Below are positions 1-8,661 of a DNA stretch of 64,000 nt, piece by piece; the stretch's first letter is position 1; each line of letters opens with the position of its first letter. The notes beneath the pieces were generated by a model, which was given only the letters and a program-made list of their open reading frames with translations, did not search any database and was not told where the DNA came from. The stretch comes from Gammaproteobacteria bacterium (lineage in GTDB: Bacteria > Pseudomonadota > Gammaproteobacteria > Pseudomonadales > UBA5518): NCBI GenBank assembly GCA_016718385.1, contig JADKDK010000006.1:496001-560000 (forward strand), in the 5' to 3' direction. The translations under genes and the position numbers were made by a program.

Positions 1-822
1 CAGGTCAAGGATGTCGAGGACCGGCTGCAGTGCTCGCTGTTCATGCGCAAGACCCGCCCGGTGCGCTTCACCAGCGCCGGGCAGCGCCTGCTCGCGCTGG
101 CCGACGAGATCCTGCCACAGATCCGTGCCGCCGAGATCGACCTCGACCGGCTCGCGGGCGGCGAGACCGGGCGGCTGTTCCTCGCGCTCGAGTGTCACAG
201 CTGTTTCCAGTGGCTGATGCCCACGATCAACACGTTCCGCCATCACTGGCCCGACGTCGAGCTGGACCTCTCCAGCAGCTTCAGCTTCGCGCCGCTGCAG
301 GCGCTCGCGCGCGGCGACCTCGACCTCGTCATCAGCTCCGATCCGCTGGAGCTGCCCGGCGTGCATTACGAGCCGCTGTTCCGCTACGAGGTCCGCCTCG
401 CGCTGTCACCGCGCCACCGGCTGGCCGCAAAATCCGTGATCGAGCCCGCCGACCTCGCCGACGAGGTACTCATCTGCTACCCCGTCGAACGTGCGCGGCT
501 CGACGTGTTCCGCCATTTCCTGGAGCCCGCCGGCATCGAGCCGGCAAGCGTGCGCACGGCGGAACTGACGATGATGATCATCCAGCTGGTGGCCAGCAAC
601 CGCGGCGTCGCCGCACTGCCCAACTGGGCCATCAGCGAGTACGAGAACAAGGACTTCCTGGTCTCGCGTCCGCTCGGTGCCGAGGGGCTGTGGAGCACGC
701 TGCACGCGGCCATCCGCGAGGAACAGCGCGAGCATCCGTACATGCGCGACTTCATGGCGTTCGCGCGCCAGACCTGTTTCAGCGACCTGCCCGGCATCCT
801 GCCGCTGGCATCGGTGCGCTGA
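1..822 (+). CDS. metR: MetR-type LysR-family regulator, 5' end cut by window
   Basis: The frame is open from the first base of the window and ends at TGA 820-822, leaving 273 residues. The visible start (QVKDVEDRL, then FMRKTRPVRFTSAGQRLL) is the end of a LysR winged-helix domain; most of the helix-turn-helix lies outside the window. The rest is the two-lobed effector domain (LECHSCFQWLMP is typical of MetR). In characterised relatives MetR activates methionine-biosynthesis genes with homocysteine as co-effector; that role is inferred from family likeness. An internal ATG at 43 exists but is not the real start. The next gene begins 130 bases downstream. Confidence 0.85.
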   Translation, partial: QVKDVEDRLQCSLFMRKTRPVRFTSAGQRLLALADEILPQIRAAEIDLDRLAGGETGRLFLALECHSCFQWLMPTINTFRHHWPDVELDLSSSFSFAPLQALARGDLDLVISSDPLELPGVHYEPLFRYEVRLALSPRHRLAAKSVIEPADLADEVLICYPVERARLDVFRHFLEPAGIEPASVRTAELTMMIIQLVASNRGVAALPNWAISEYENKDFLVSRPLGAEGLWSTLHAAIREEQREHPYMRDFMAFARQTCFSDLPGILPLASVR

Positions 823-886
823 GGCGTGGCTCCCGGTAAAAGTTGTCACAAAGCCACGCCATCATGGTCGCGACAAAGCCCGTTGA

Positions 887-915
887 TTGCCGCCCGCCCG
901 CGCGGGCTCTATAGT
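887..915 (+). promoter_or_regulatory. Candidate sigma70 promoter for the zinc protease module
   Basis: TTGCCG at 887-892 and TATAGT at 910-915 are separated by 17 bases, 38 bases before the ATG at 953. The spacing is ideal and the -10 is good. There is no experimental support; it would drive the protease/7TM/ligase cluster. Confidence 0.4.
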
Positions 916-952
916 TTGCGCAGCCTTGAACCCACGCGGAATTTCACCCCGA

Positions 953-1662
953 ATGATGAGCCGGAACCGTTGCGTCGCCGCGCTGTGCATATCCCTTGCG
1001 CTCCTGCTGCAGGGTTGCGGCACCACGCCCGAGAAGCCCGAATCGCCCACGCCGACGGCAACACCCGCGCCGGCTCCTGAACCCCTGCCGCAACCGCCGG
1101 CGGCAACGGTCACGCCGCCGGAACAGCCCCCGACGCCGCCCGCCGGACCGCAGGAGCCCGAGGAGCCCGCACCCGAACCCGAGCCGGTGGTGTGCACGCC
1201 GCCGCCAGCGCCACCGCCGCCTCCGGCACCCGCGAAACGCCCTCCGCCGCAGACGGCGCTGGCCGTGCTGGGCGGGATCGAGCACGCGCGCATCGAGCCC
1301 CCGGGATTGCAACTCCGCGCGCGGCTCGACACCGGCGCTGCCGGCTCCTCGCTGCACGCGCTGGACGTGCGCGCGTTCGAACGCGATGGCAAGACCTGGG
1401 TGAAGTTCCAGCTCGTCGATACCGGTACCGGCAAGGCGTCGAAGTCTCGCGTCCGGTCGTGCGCTCCATCGCGCCGAAGGATGCCGCCAGTTCGAAGCGC
1501 TACATCGTCAGTCTCAAGGTCACGATTGCCGGTGTCGCGCAGTTCACCGAGTTCGCACTCACCGACCGCTCCTCGTCTTCCTACCCCGTGCTGATCGGGA
1601 GAAACTTCCTGCGCGACCAGGCCGTGGTCGACGTGGGCCGCCGCTTCACCAGACCGGAATAG
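953..1662 (+). CDS. Retropepsin-like ATP-dependent zinc protease family lipoprotein (PF05618), frameshifted
   Basis: Starts at ATG 953 (or 956) with a lipoprotein signal ending in LLLQGC, so it is probably anchored in the outer membrane. A linker of about 75 residues very rich in Pro and Glu follows. The catalytic domain shows RLDTGAAGSSLHA, the Asp-Thr-Gly of a clan-AA aspartic-protease fold, and ends with YPVLIGRNFLRDQAVVD, the hallmark of PF05618. The reading frame shifts near 1433-1437: before it the frame reads DTGTGKAS, after it VEVSRPVVRSIAPKD continues the family sequence to TAG 1660-1662. One missing G in GCAAGGCGTC explains it. Relatives are called ATP-dependent zinc proteases and sit beside RimK-like ligases, as here. 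Sequence error is more likely than true loss. Confidence 0.75.
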
Positions 1663-1696
1663 CCGCGTCAACTGGATCCGCCGGGGCGGAGTTCGC

Positions 1697-3229
1697 ATGA
1701 AAGAAAAGCTGAAGGTCTACATCGTCGCGTTCCTGCTCGCCCTGCTGGGGCTCAGCATGGCGCTGTACAAGCACTTCGCGCTCGGATTCCCGTTGCTTCC
1801 CTACGAGAAGGTGGCCGTGTGGACGGTGGAGTCCAAGGTCGAGTTCGAGGCGAACGGCGCGCCGGTGGTGGTGTCGCTGGCGCTGCCCGATTCGCAACAG
1901 GGCATCGAGATTGTCAACGAGAACTTCACGACCTCGGGCTACGGCTTCGCGGAGCTCGACCAGCCCGACGGCAGCCGCCGCGCGCAATGGACGCGCCGCG
2001 AGGCCGATGGCAAGCAGCTCCTCTATTACCGCCTGCAGGTCTATCCGGGGGCGCTGGACCAGGCGGCCGAGGTGATCGCGCCATCGTCGCCGGTACCGCC
2101 CGAGTTCGACAGCGCCAAGGCCGCCTCGGCCTCCGCGCTGCTCGACGAGATCCACGCGGTGTCGGCCAACACCGAAACCTTCGCGACCCAGTTGTTGCGC
2201 GCGCTGACCGTGGAACCGCTGTCGCAGAACGCCGCCTTCCTGCTCGGCGAGAACCGCGACCCCGCCTTCATCGCCGAGACCGCGCTGCAGCTGCTGTCGC
2301 TGGCCGGCATCCCGAACCGCATCGTGCGCGGGCTGGTGCTCGAGGACGACCGCCGGCGCCAGAAGCTGGTGGACCTGATCGAAGTCTGGGACGAGGACGA
2401 GTGGAAGATCTTCGACCCGCGCACCGCGCGCCCGGGCAAGCCCGCCGACTTCATGATCTGGCGTCGCGGCGATGTCTCGCTGCTGGATGTCGAGGGCGGA
2501 CGCGAGTCGCAGGTGACCTTCTCGATCTTGCGCAGCTACCGTCCTGCGCGCGACATCGCGCTGGCCAACGCCGTCGACAACCGCGCGGCGCTGATCGACT
2601 TCTCGATCTACTCGCTGCCGATCGAGGAACAGAACGCCTTCAAGACCATCCTGCTGGTGCCGATCGGCACGCTGGTGGTGGCGATCTTCCGCATCCTGAT
2701 CGGCCTGCGCACCTCGGGCACCTTCATGCCGATCCTGATCGCGCTGGCCTTCATCCAGACCACGCTGCTGTGGGGCCTGCTGCTGTTCCTGATCGTGGTC
2801 GGCGCCGGTCTGTTCATCCGCTTCCACCTGGCGCGGCTGAACCTGCTGCTGATCGGGCGGATATCGTCCGTGGTCACGGTGGTCATCGGCCTGATGTCGG
2901 GCATCAGCATCCTCAGCTACAAGCTCGGGCTGAACCAGATCCTCACGATCACCTTCTTCCCGATGATCATCCTGTCGTGGACCATCGAGCGCATGTCGAT
3001 CCTCTGGGAAGAGGAAGGCCCGAAGGAAGTCGCGATCCAGGGCGGCGGCAGCCTGCTGGTGGCCACGGCCGCCTACCTGCTGATGAGCAACGCGCTGGTC
3101 GCGCACCTGACCTTCAACTTCCCCGAGCTGCTGCTGGTGCAGCTGGCGCTGATCATGCTGATCGGCCAGTACACGGGCTACCGCCTGACCGAGCTGAAGC
3201 GTTTCACGCCGCTGGTGGAGAACCGCTGA
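1697..3229 (+). CDS. Inactive transglutaminase fused to 7 TM helices
   Basis: 510 residues. A signal-anchor helix (about residues 7-27) is followed by a soluble region to about residue 300 with the inactive transglutaminase-like fold of PF14400, then a seven-helix membrane domain like PF14402 from about residue 318, including the typical GTFMPILIALAF. It begins 34 bases after the protease and is followed after one base by the RimK-like ligase, so the three are probably one transcript. In family descriptions this protein is found with ATP-grasp ligases and clan-AA proteases and is thought to present or bind a peptide substrate at the membrane; no substrate is known to me. Start is the ATG at 1697. 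Confidence 0.85.
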   Translation: MKEKLKVYIVAFLLALLGLSMALYKHFALGFPLLPYEKVAVWTVESKVEFEANGAPVVVSLALPDSQQGIEIVNENFTTSGYGFAELDQPDGSRRAQWTRREADGKQLLYYRLQVYPGALDQAAEVIAPSSPVPPEFDSAKAASASALLDEIHAVSANTETFATQLLRALTVEPLSQNAAFLLGENRDPAFIAETALQLLSLAGIPNRIVRGLVLEDDRRRQKLVDLIEVWDEDEWKIFDPRTARPGKPADFMIWRRGDVSLLDVEGGRESQVTFSILRSYRPARDIALANAVDNRAALIDFSIYSLPIEEQNAFKTILLVPIGTLVVAIFRILIGLRTSGTFMPILIALAFIQTTLLWGLLLFLIVVGAGLFIRFHLARLNLLLIGRISSVVTVVIGLMSGISILSYKLGLNQILTITFFPMIILSWTIERMSILWEEEGPKEVAIQGGGSLLVATAAYLLMSNALVAHLTFNFPELLLVQLALIMLIGQYTGYRLTELKRFTPLVENR

Positions 3230-3230
3230 G

Positions 3231-4214
3231 ATGCGTTTCGCCAACCCGTTCGCCAACCCCGGGCGCCTGCGCCAGATCGGGCTGCTGGGAATGAACGAGC
3301 GCAACTGGTTCATCTCGCGTTACAACCAGCGCAGGCTCTATCCGCTGGTAGACGACAAGCTCAAGACCAAGCTGCTCGCCGAGCAGCGCGGGCTGGCGGT
3401 ACCGAAACTCTACGGCGTGGTGCGCGAGCAGCACGAAGTGGAGACCATGGGCGAACTGCTCGACAAATACGACAGCTTCGTGATCAAGCCGAGCCGCGGC
3501 AGCGGCGGCAAGGGCATCAAGGTCATCGTCGGCAAGCGCGACGACGTGTTCATCAAGTCGAGCGGCGACGAGGTCACGCACCTCGACGTCACGCGCCACG
3601 TCTCCAACATCCTGAGCGGCCTCTACAGCCTTGGCGGCAAGCCCGACGTGGCGATGATCGAGGCACTGGTCGAGATGGACCCGCAGTTCAACGGGCTCAG
3701 CTACGAGGGCATCCCCGATATCCGCATCATCGTGTTCATGGGCTACCCGGTGATGTCGATGATGCGCCTGGCGACGCACGCCTCGGACGGCAAGGCCAAC
3801 CTGCACCAGGGCGCGGTCGGCGTGGGACTCGACCTCGCCACGGGGCGCTCGCTGTTCGCGGTGCAGTACAACCGCCCGCTCGCGCTGCACCCGGACACCG
3901 GCCTGCCGCTGAACACGCTGACCATCCCGCACTGGCACGAACTGATGTGCCTCGGGGCGAGTTGCTACGACATTACCGAACTGGGCTATCTCGGCGCCGA
4001 CATCGTGATGGACCGCAACCGCGGCCCGCTGATCATGGAACTGAACGCGCGCCCGGGGCTCGCGATCCAGATCGCCAACAACACCGGGCTGTCGCCGCGC
4101 ATCCGCCACATCGCGCGCGAGGCCGCGGCGAACCCGCAGCGCCCCGTCGAGGAGCGTGTGCAATTCAGCATGAGCACGTTCCGCACGGAACCCACCCTGC
4201 AAAAGGCGGTCTGA
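3231..4214 (+). CDS. RimK-related alpha-L-glutamate ligase-like ATP-grasp protein
   Basis: 327 residues. It carries ATP-grasp landmarks: FVIKPSRGSGGKGIKVI (glycine-rich ATP loop, about residues 83-99) and the metal- and nucleotide-binding IMELNARPGLAIQIANN (about residues 267-283). It matches the RimK-related E-ligase subgroup, which joins a carboxylate to an amine using ATP. In RimK proper the reaction adds glutamate to a protein C-terminus; here substrate and acceptor are unknown. The start lies one base after the 7TM gene stop, indicating translational coupling. Function within the module is inference. Confidence 0.85.
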   Translation: MRFANPFANPGRLRQIGLLGMNERNWFISRYNQRRLYPLVDDKLKTKLLAEQRGLAVPKLYGVVREQHEVETMGELLDKYDSFVIKPSRGSGGKGIKVIVGKRDDVFIKSSGDEVTHLDVTRHVSNILSGLYSLGGKPDVAMIEALVEMDPQFNGLSYEGIPDIRIIVFMGYPVMSMMRLATHASDGKANLHQGAVGVGLDLATGRSLFAVQYNRPLALHPDTGLPLNTLTIPHWHELMCLGASCYDITELGYLGADIVMDRNRGPLIMELNARPGLAIQIANNTGLSPRIRHIAREAAANPQRPVEERVQFSMSTFRTEPTLQKAV

Positions 4215-4286
4215 GCGATCAGGCGGTGAGCATCGGCGCCGCCGCAGCGTTGATCATCACCCGCGCCGCCCCCGGAGGCTCTCGGT

Positions 4287-4712
4287 ATGAACCGCCATCT
4301 GTGCACTGCACTTACCGTGGCGTGCCTGCAACTTCCCGCGGCCACGCTGCTCGCGCAGGAGGTTGCGCCGGCTGCGACCGGACAGGCTGCCGGGGGTGTC
4401 GGCCTGAACTGCATTCCCCTGAAACGCATCCAGAACACCCGGGTGCTCGATGACCGGACGATCCTGTTCGAGATGACCGGCAACGAAACCCTCGTCAACC
4501 GCCTGCCGCACCGCTGTTCCGGGCTGGGGTTCGAAAAGAGTTTCGGCTACAAGACCAGCATCAGCCAGCTGTGCAGCCAGGACATCATCTGGGTGGTCAC
4601 GCATATGGGCTCGGGACTGGATCGCGGCGCGAGCTGCGGACTCGGCAGGTTCGAGCCTTACGTGGCGCCTGAAACCGACGCGGCGGACAAGGGCAAGCTG
4701 GAGCCGATGTGA
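4287..4712 (+). CDS. Small secreted protein, DUF6491-like
   Basis: 141 residues with a signal peptide (MNRHLCTALTVACLQLPAATLLAQE), so probably periplasmic. The mature part has four cysteines and the segment CIPLKRIQNTRVLDDRTILFEM, resembling the DUF6491 group, for which no function is established. ATG 4287 follows an upstream GGAGG. It lies 72 bases after the ligase gene on the same strand and could be a fourth member of that transcript, but nothing in the sequence ties it to the module. Confidence 0.65.
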   Translation: MNRHLCTALTVACLQLPAATLLAQEVAPAATGQAAGGVGLNCIPLKRIQNTRVLDDRTILFEMTGNETLVNRLPHRCSGLGFEKSFGYKTSISQLCSQDIIWVVTHMGSGLDRGASCGLGRFEPYVAPETDAADKGKLEPM

Positions 4713-4719
4713 ATCGTGC

Positions 4720-4741
4720 GTCCGAATGAATTCGGACCCAC
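4720..4741 (-). repeat. Single GTGG-type REP palindrome
   Basis: On the reverse strand it reads GTGG followed by the palindrome GTCCGAATTCATTCGGAC (8-base arms, 2-base loop). It lies between the convergent ends of the DUF6491-like gene and the hydrolase gene. It has the form of REP elements with a 5' GTAG/GTGG tetranucleotide and may also act as a bidirectional terminator. Confidence 0.6.
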
Positions 4742-4750
4742 GATCCTCCC

Positions 4751-5395
4751 TCAGCGGCCATCGCCAACAAAAGGATTCGTGCGCCGTTCCTGGCCGAAGG
4801 TCGAGCGCGGCCCGTGTCCCGGGATGAAGGTCACGTCGTCGCCCAGCGGCCACAGCCGGTTGCGGATCGAATCGACCAGCTGGCGATGATCGCCGCCGGG
4901 AAGGTCCGTGCGCCCCACCGACCCGGCAAACAGCACGTCGCCCACGATCGCGAGGCGCTGCTCGACGCTGTAGAACACCACGTGCCCCGGCGTGTGGCCC
5001 GGGCAGTGCAGCACCTGGAGTTCGCATTCCCCCACCTGCACGGTATCGCCCTGCTCCAGCCAGCGATCGGGCGTGAAACTCTCCGCGGCGGCGAGGCCGA
5101 ACATCCGGCCCTGCTCGGGCAGGCCCTCGATCCAGAACGCGTCGCCGCGCTGCGGCCCCTCGATGGGTACGCCACTCTCGCGCGCCAGCTCGGCCGTCGC
5201 GCCCGCATGATCGATGTGCGCGTGCGTGAGAAGTATCTTGCCCAGGCGCGCACCGGCCTTTTCCAGCACGCTGCGGATGCGATGCAGGTCGCCTCCCGGA
5301 TCCACCACTGCCGCGATATGCGTTTTCTCGCACACGATGACCGAGCAGTTCTGCTCGAACGGCGTGACCGGCGTGACGTAGACCTTGAGCGGCAT
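4751..5395 (-). CDS. GloB/YcbL-like metallo-beta-lactamase-fold hydrolase
   Basis: 214 residues from ATG 5395 (MPLKVYVTPVTPFEQNC); an upstream in-frame start would add a non-family tail. Metal ligands are clear: THAHIDHAG gives HxHxDH, HCPGHTPGHV the third histidine, GDVLFAGSVGRTD the bridging aspartate, and PGHGPRSTFG the last histidine. This pattern is that of single-domain glyoxalase II-like enzymes such as YcbL, which hydrolyse thioesters (S-lactoylglutathione or similar). The substrate here is inferred. It runs convergent to the gene before it and divergent from the TonB receptor. Confidence 0.85.
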   Translation of the reverse strand: MPLKVYVTPVTPFEQNCSVIVCEKTHIAAVVDPGGDLHRIRSVLEKAGARLGKILLTHAHIDHAGATAELARESGVPIEGPQRGDAFWIEGLPEQGRMFGLAAAESFTPDRWLEQGDTVQVGECELQVLHCPGHTPGHVVFYSVEQRLAIVGDVLFAGSVGRTDLPGGDHRQLVDSIRNRLWPLGDDVTFIPGHGPRSTFGQERRTNPFVGDGR

Positions 5396-5471
5396 GGCGG
5401 CGTGGTTCCCTCGTTTCGCGACGGCGCAGCATAGCAGCAAGCGCCGCGGGCGCCCACGCGTGGCACACACA

Positions 5472-5501
5472 TTGACGCCACCCACACAGGGTTCCTATAT
5501 T
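5472..5501 (+). promoter_or_regulatory. Candidate sigma70 promoter for the TonB receptor
   Basis: TTGACG at 5472-5477 and TATATT at 5496-5501 are separated by 18 bases, 81 bases upstream of ATG 5583. Both hexamers are near consensus. I saw no clear Fur box overlapping it. Confidence 0.5.
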
Positions 5502-5582
5502 CCGCCTGCACGTGCCGGCAGGCAGTAGGGGCGGCACCCGATCCCGATTCGCATGACACGCAAAACTACAAGGGGAACCTGC

Positions 5583-8264
5583 ATGCCGCATCCTGCGCTC
5601 CGTCGTACGCTCGCTGCCGTCACCGCCGTCCTGCTGCCACACACCGCCCTGGCGCAACTCGAGGAAATCATCGTCACCGCGCAGAAACGCGCGGAATCGG
5701 CGCAGGACGTACCGATCGCGGTCACCGCCTTCGACGCGGCCGCGCTCAAATCGCAGCAGATCTCCACCTTCGGCGACATGCGCTTCGCGGCACCGAACGT
5801 GTCCTACGCCAAGGGCAACTTCACCAGCAACAACTTCGCGATCCGCGGCATCGGCACCGCGCTGGTGGCCGCCGGCTCCGACGATGGTGTGGGCATCCAC
5901 GTCAACGAGGTGCCCATCCTGTTCCCCCGCCTGTTCGAGACCGAGTACTACGACGTCGAGCAGGTCGCCATACTGCGCGGCCCGCAAGGCACGCTGTACG
6001 GGCGCAACTCCACGGGCGGCGCGGTCAACATGATCACGAAAACCGCGGAAACCGGTGCGCCCGGCGGCTACGTCGAGGGGCAGTACGGCAACTACGACCA
6101 CACCCAGATCGAGGGCGCGCTGAACGTGCCGCTCGGCGAACGGTTCGCGGTTCGCATCGCCGGCATCGGCCTGCAGCGCGACGGCTACACCGAGAACATC
6201 CACACCGGTGACGACGTGGACGACCGCGACCAGTACTCGGTGCGCGGCTCGCTGCGCTGGGCACCGGACGACGAAACCACCGTCGACCTGATGGCCTCGT
6301 ATTTCGAAGAGGACAGCACGCGCACGCGCAGCCAGAAGCAGATGTGCCACAACGATCCCAGCGGCGTGCTGGGCTGCCTGCCCGACCGGCTCGCCTTCGA
6401 AACCGTGAACCCGCTGGCGCAGCTGACAGGGCTGCTGCCGAGCCGCCTCGCCGCGTTCGCCCCGACGCCGGCGCTGAGCAACGATCAGAGCGAGAACCCG
6501 CGCGACATGCGCAAGGTCAACATGGACTTCACGCCGGTCTACGAGGCCGACGAGACGCTGCTCACGCTGCGCCTGGAGCACGAGTTCGAGCGCTACAGCT
6601 TCGTCGCGCTGGCCGGCTACCAGGACACCTCGGTGCTCTCGCAACAGGACTACAACAACAACGTCGGTGGCACCGCCTCGCCTTCTCCGCTGCTGCGCTC
6701 CGTCTTCCCGATCACCTGGGCCACGTATTTCGCCGACGGCTGCCTGCCGATCTCCGCGCCCTCCGCGAGCGGCAACGGTATCGTCGGAGGCCACTCCGAC
6801 GGCTGCAACGATTCGCTGGACGGCTACGACCAGTCCAACCAGGAAACCGACCAGGCGAGCTTCGAGGCGCACGTCGCGTCGAACTACGACGGAGCACTCA
6901 ACTTCTTCGCCGGCGCCTTCTACATGGAGGCCGACACCTTCAACGAGTATTACGTGATCGCGTCCGGTCTCGACTATTTCAGCGTGGTCTACCCGGCCGT
7001 GGCGGGCACCTTCCTCGGCACGCCGGGCCTGCGCGACGGGCTCGCGTACACGGCGCCGAGCTACATCAACCGCGTCAATTCCTACGAGCTGGAGTCCAGC
7101 GCGCTGTTCGGCGAGGTCTACTACCAGCTGCGCGACGACCTGAAGCTGACACTCGGCCTGCGCTACACCGTCGACGAGAAGGACATCGACGACGTGCAGT
7201 ACCTGTACAACTCCTTCGTGCCCTTCGGCTTCGACGGCACGATCACCGGCGCGGCAGGACAGCCGCTCGGGCGCGTCGACAACGAAAAATGGGAGGAGAC
7301 CACGGGTCGCGCTGTGCTGGACTGGAGCCCGCAAGTGAGCTTGACCGACGCCACGCTGCTTTACGCATCGTACTCGCGCGGCTACAAGGGCGGCGGCTTC
7401 AACCCGCCCTTCGACCGGGCGCTGTTTCCGGACACCGCGGCGACCTACGAGCCGGAATACATCGACGCCTTCGAGATCGGCGCCAAGAACACGCTTCTCG
7501 ACAACACGCTGCAGGCGAACATCACGGCCTTCTTCTACGACTACGAGGGGCTGCAGGTCTCGAAGATCGTCAACCGCACCTCGTTCAACGAGAACGCCGA
7601 TGCCGAGATCTACGGGCTCGAATCGGAGTTCCTGTTCGCGCCCGACGAGCACTGGCGCTTCAACGCCAACATCGCCTACCTGCACACCGAGGTGAAGGAC
7701 TTCGCCTCGGTGGACACGCGCGACCCCACGGCCGGGCGCAGCGACGTCACGCTGATCAAGGACAACCTCAATGCCTCGAATTGCGTGATCAACCACAACG
7801 GCGCCCCCGCGCCCGGCGTGGCGCAGCTCAACAGCTGCAGCGGGCTGCAGTCCTCCCTGCCCGCCCCCTACACCGTCTCCGACGGCGTGGCGGTGGACCT
7901 CTCCGGCAACCAGCTGATCAATTCCCCGGAGCTGACGGTCAGCCTGGGCGGCCAGTACGAGTTCAGCCTGGCGGGCGACTACCGCCTCCTGGCACGGCTC
8001 GACTACTACTGGCAGGACGAGATGTACGGGCGCATCTTCAACCGCGACCCGATCGACGCGATCGACTCCTGGGACGTCTGGAACGCGCAGGCGACCCTGC
8101 TCGCGCCCGACGAGACCTGGTTCGTGCGCGCCTTCGTCAAGAACATCATGGACGACGACAACGTGGTCGGCATTTTCGTCACCGACCCCTCCTCGGGCGT
8201 GTTCACCAACGTGTTCACGATCGAGCCGCGGACTTACGGACTCGCGGTGGGTTACAACTTCTAG
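5583..8264 (+). CDS. TonB-dependent outer-membrane receptor
   Basis: 893 residues from ATG 5583, chosen because AAGGGGAAC lies just upstream and a signal peptide (LPHTALAQ) starts there; an ATG at 5553 is in frame but has neither. The TonB box/plug start is LEEIIVTAQKRAESAQDVPIAVTAF, the plug has YDVEQVAILRGPQGTLYGRNSTGGAVN, and the protein ends in a terminal Phe (AVGYNF) as expected for a 22-strand barrel. Extracellular loops hold spaced cysteine pairs (about residues 255-265, 380-415 and 730-755). The ligand is not predictable; this subtype is common in environmental Proteobacteria degrading or importing organic substrates. Confidence 0.9.
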   Translation: MPHPALRRTLAAVTAVLLPHTALAQLEEIIVTAQKRAESAQDVPIAVTAFDAAALKSQQISTFGDMRFAAPNVSYAKGNFTSNNFAIRGIGTALVAAGSDDGVGIHVNEVPILFPRLFETEYYDVEQVAILRGPQGTLYGRNSTGGAVNMITKTAETGAPGGYVEGQYGNYDHTQIEGALNVPLGERFAVRIAGIGLQRDGYTENIHTGDDVDDRDQYSVRGSLRWAPDDETTVDLMASYFEEDSTRTRSQKQMCHNDPSGVLGCLPDRLAFETVNPLAQLTGLLPSRLAAFAPTPALSNDQSENPRDMRKVNMDFTPVYEADETLLTLRLEHEFERYSFVALAGYQDTSVLSQQDYNNNVGGTASPSPLLRSVFPITWATYFADGCLPISAPSASGNGIVGGHSDGCNDSLDGYDQSNQETDQASFEAHVASNYDGALNFFAGAFYMEADTFNEYYVIASGLDYFSVVYPAVAGTFLGTPGLRDGLAYTAPSYINRVNSYELESSALFGEVYYQLRDDLKLTLGLRYTVDEKDIDDVQYLYNSFVPFGFDGTITGAAGQPLGRVDNEKWEETTGRAVLDWSPQVSLTDATLLYASYSRGYKGGGFNPPFDRALFPDTAATYEPEYIDAFEIGAKNTLLDNTLQANITAFFYDYEGLQVSKIVNRTSFNENADAEIYGLESEFLFAPDEHWRFNANIAYLHTEVKDFASVDTRDPTAGRSDVTLIKDNLNASNCVINHNGAPAPGVAQLNSCSGLQSSLPAPYTVSDGVAVDLSGNQLINSPELTVSLGGQYEFSLAGDYRLLARLDYYWQDEMYGRIFNRDPIDAIDSWDVWNAQATLLAPDETWFVRAFVKNIMDDDNVVGIFVTDPSSGVFTNVFTIEPRTYGLAVGYNF

Positions 8265-8272
8265 CCTTGCCC

Positions 8273-8328
8273 GTGGGTCCGGCGTCAGCCGCTTCAGCCG
8301 GACAATGTCCGGATAAATCCGGACCCAC
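8273..8328 (+). repeat. GTGG-type REP doublet
   Basis: GTGGGTCCGG at 8273 and its complement CCGGACCCAC ending at 8328 bracket two imperfect palindromes (GCCGCTTCAGCCGGAC; TGTCCGGATAAATCCGGAC). It separates the TonB receptor from convergent yqcC. Eight bases further on, a CTAC on the plus strand is the complement of GTAG and carries the yqcC stop codon. Confidence 0.55.
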
Positions 8329-8336
8329 GTCCGGGG

Positions 8337-8660
8337 CTACGGGGACGCGGCCACGACGGCGAGGTCGATCTCGCGCAGCAACGCGATCACGTCGAGCGCC
8401 TCACCGGCGCCGAACTGCATTTCCGCCATTTCGGCGACGGCGCACTGCGCGGGCAGCGGCAGGTCCGCATCGAGCAGTGCGCGCATGCGCGGCAGGAACA
8501 CGAACTGCAGCCACTGCGGAAAGTCCAGCGTGTCGATGCAGAACGGCTGGGTGCTGGCCAGCGCTTCGGGCGACGGCTCGTCGGCGTCCCAGAGCAGGCG
8601 GCTGCGCAGCGCCCCCTCGAGGTCGATCAGCAGCGCGGCGACACGGATACGGCCGTTCAT
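8337..8660 (-). CDS. YqcC family protein (DUF446)
   Basis: 107 residues. The sequence STQPFCIDTLDFPQWLQFVFLPRM and MAEMQFGAG is diagnostic for the YqcC/DUF446 family, small cytoplasmic helical proteins of unknown function. The start ATG lies one base after the dinG stop, so the two are co-transcribed and probably translationally coupled. Its TAG stop falls in the GTAG next to the REP doublet. Confidence 0.85.
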   Translation of the reverse strand: MNGRIRVAALLIDLEGALRSRLLWDADEPSPEALASTQPFCIDTLDFPQWLQFVFLPRMRALLDADLPLPAQCAVAEMAEMQFGAGEALDVIALLREIDLAVVAASP

Positions 8661-8661
8661 C

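Noticed and set aside
1646..3313. Long open frame on the reverse strand across the 7TM gene
   Set aside because: It is antisense to a well-supported gene, lacks family motifs and has the His/Arg/Asp-rich composition of shadow frames in G+C-rich DNA.
4257..7796. Reverse-strand open frame of over 1,100 codons
   Set aside because: It lies opposite the TonB receptor; only its 4751-5395 part encodes a recognisable protein (the hydrolase), and the rest is low-complexity shadow sequence.
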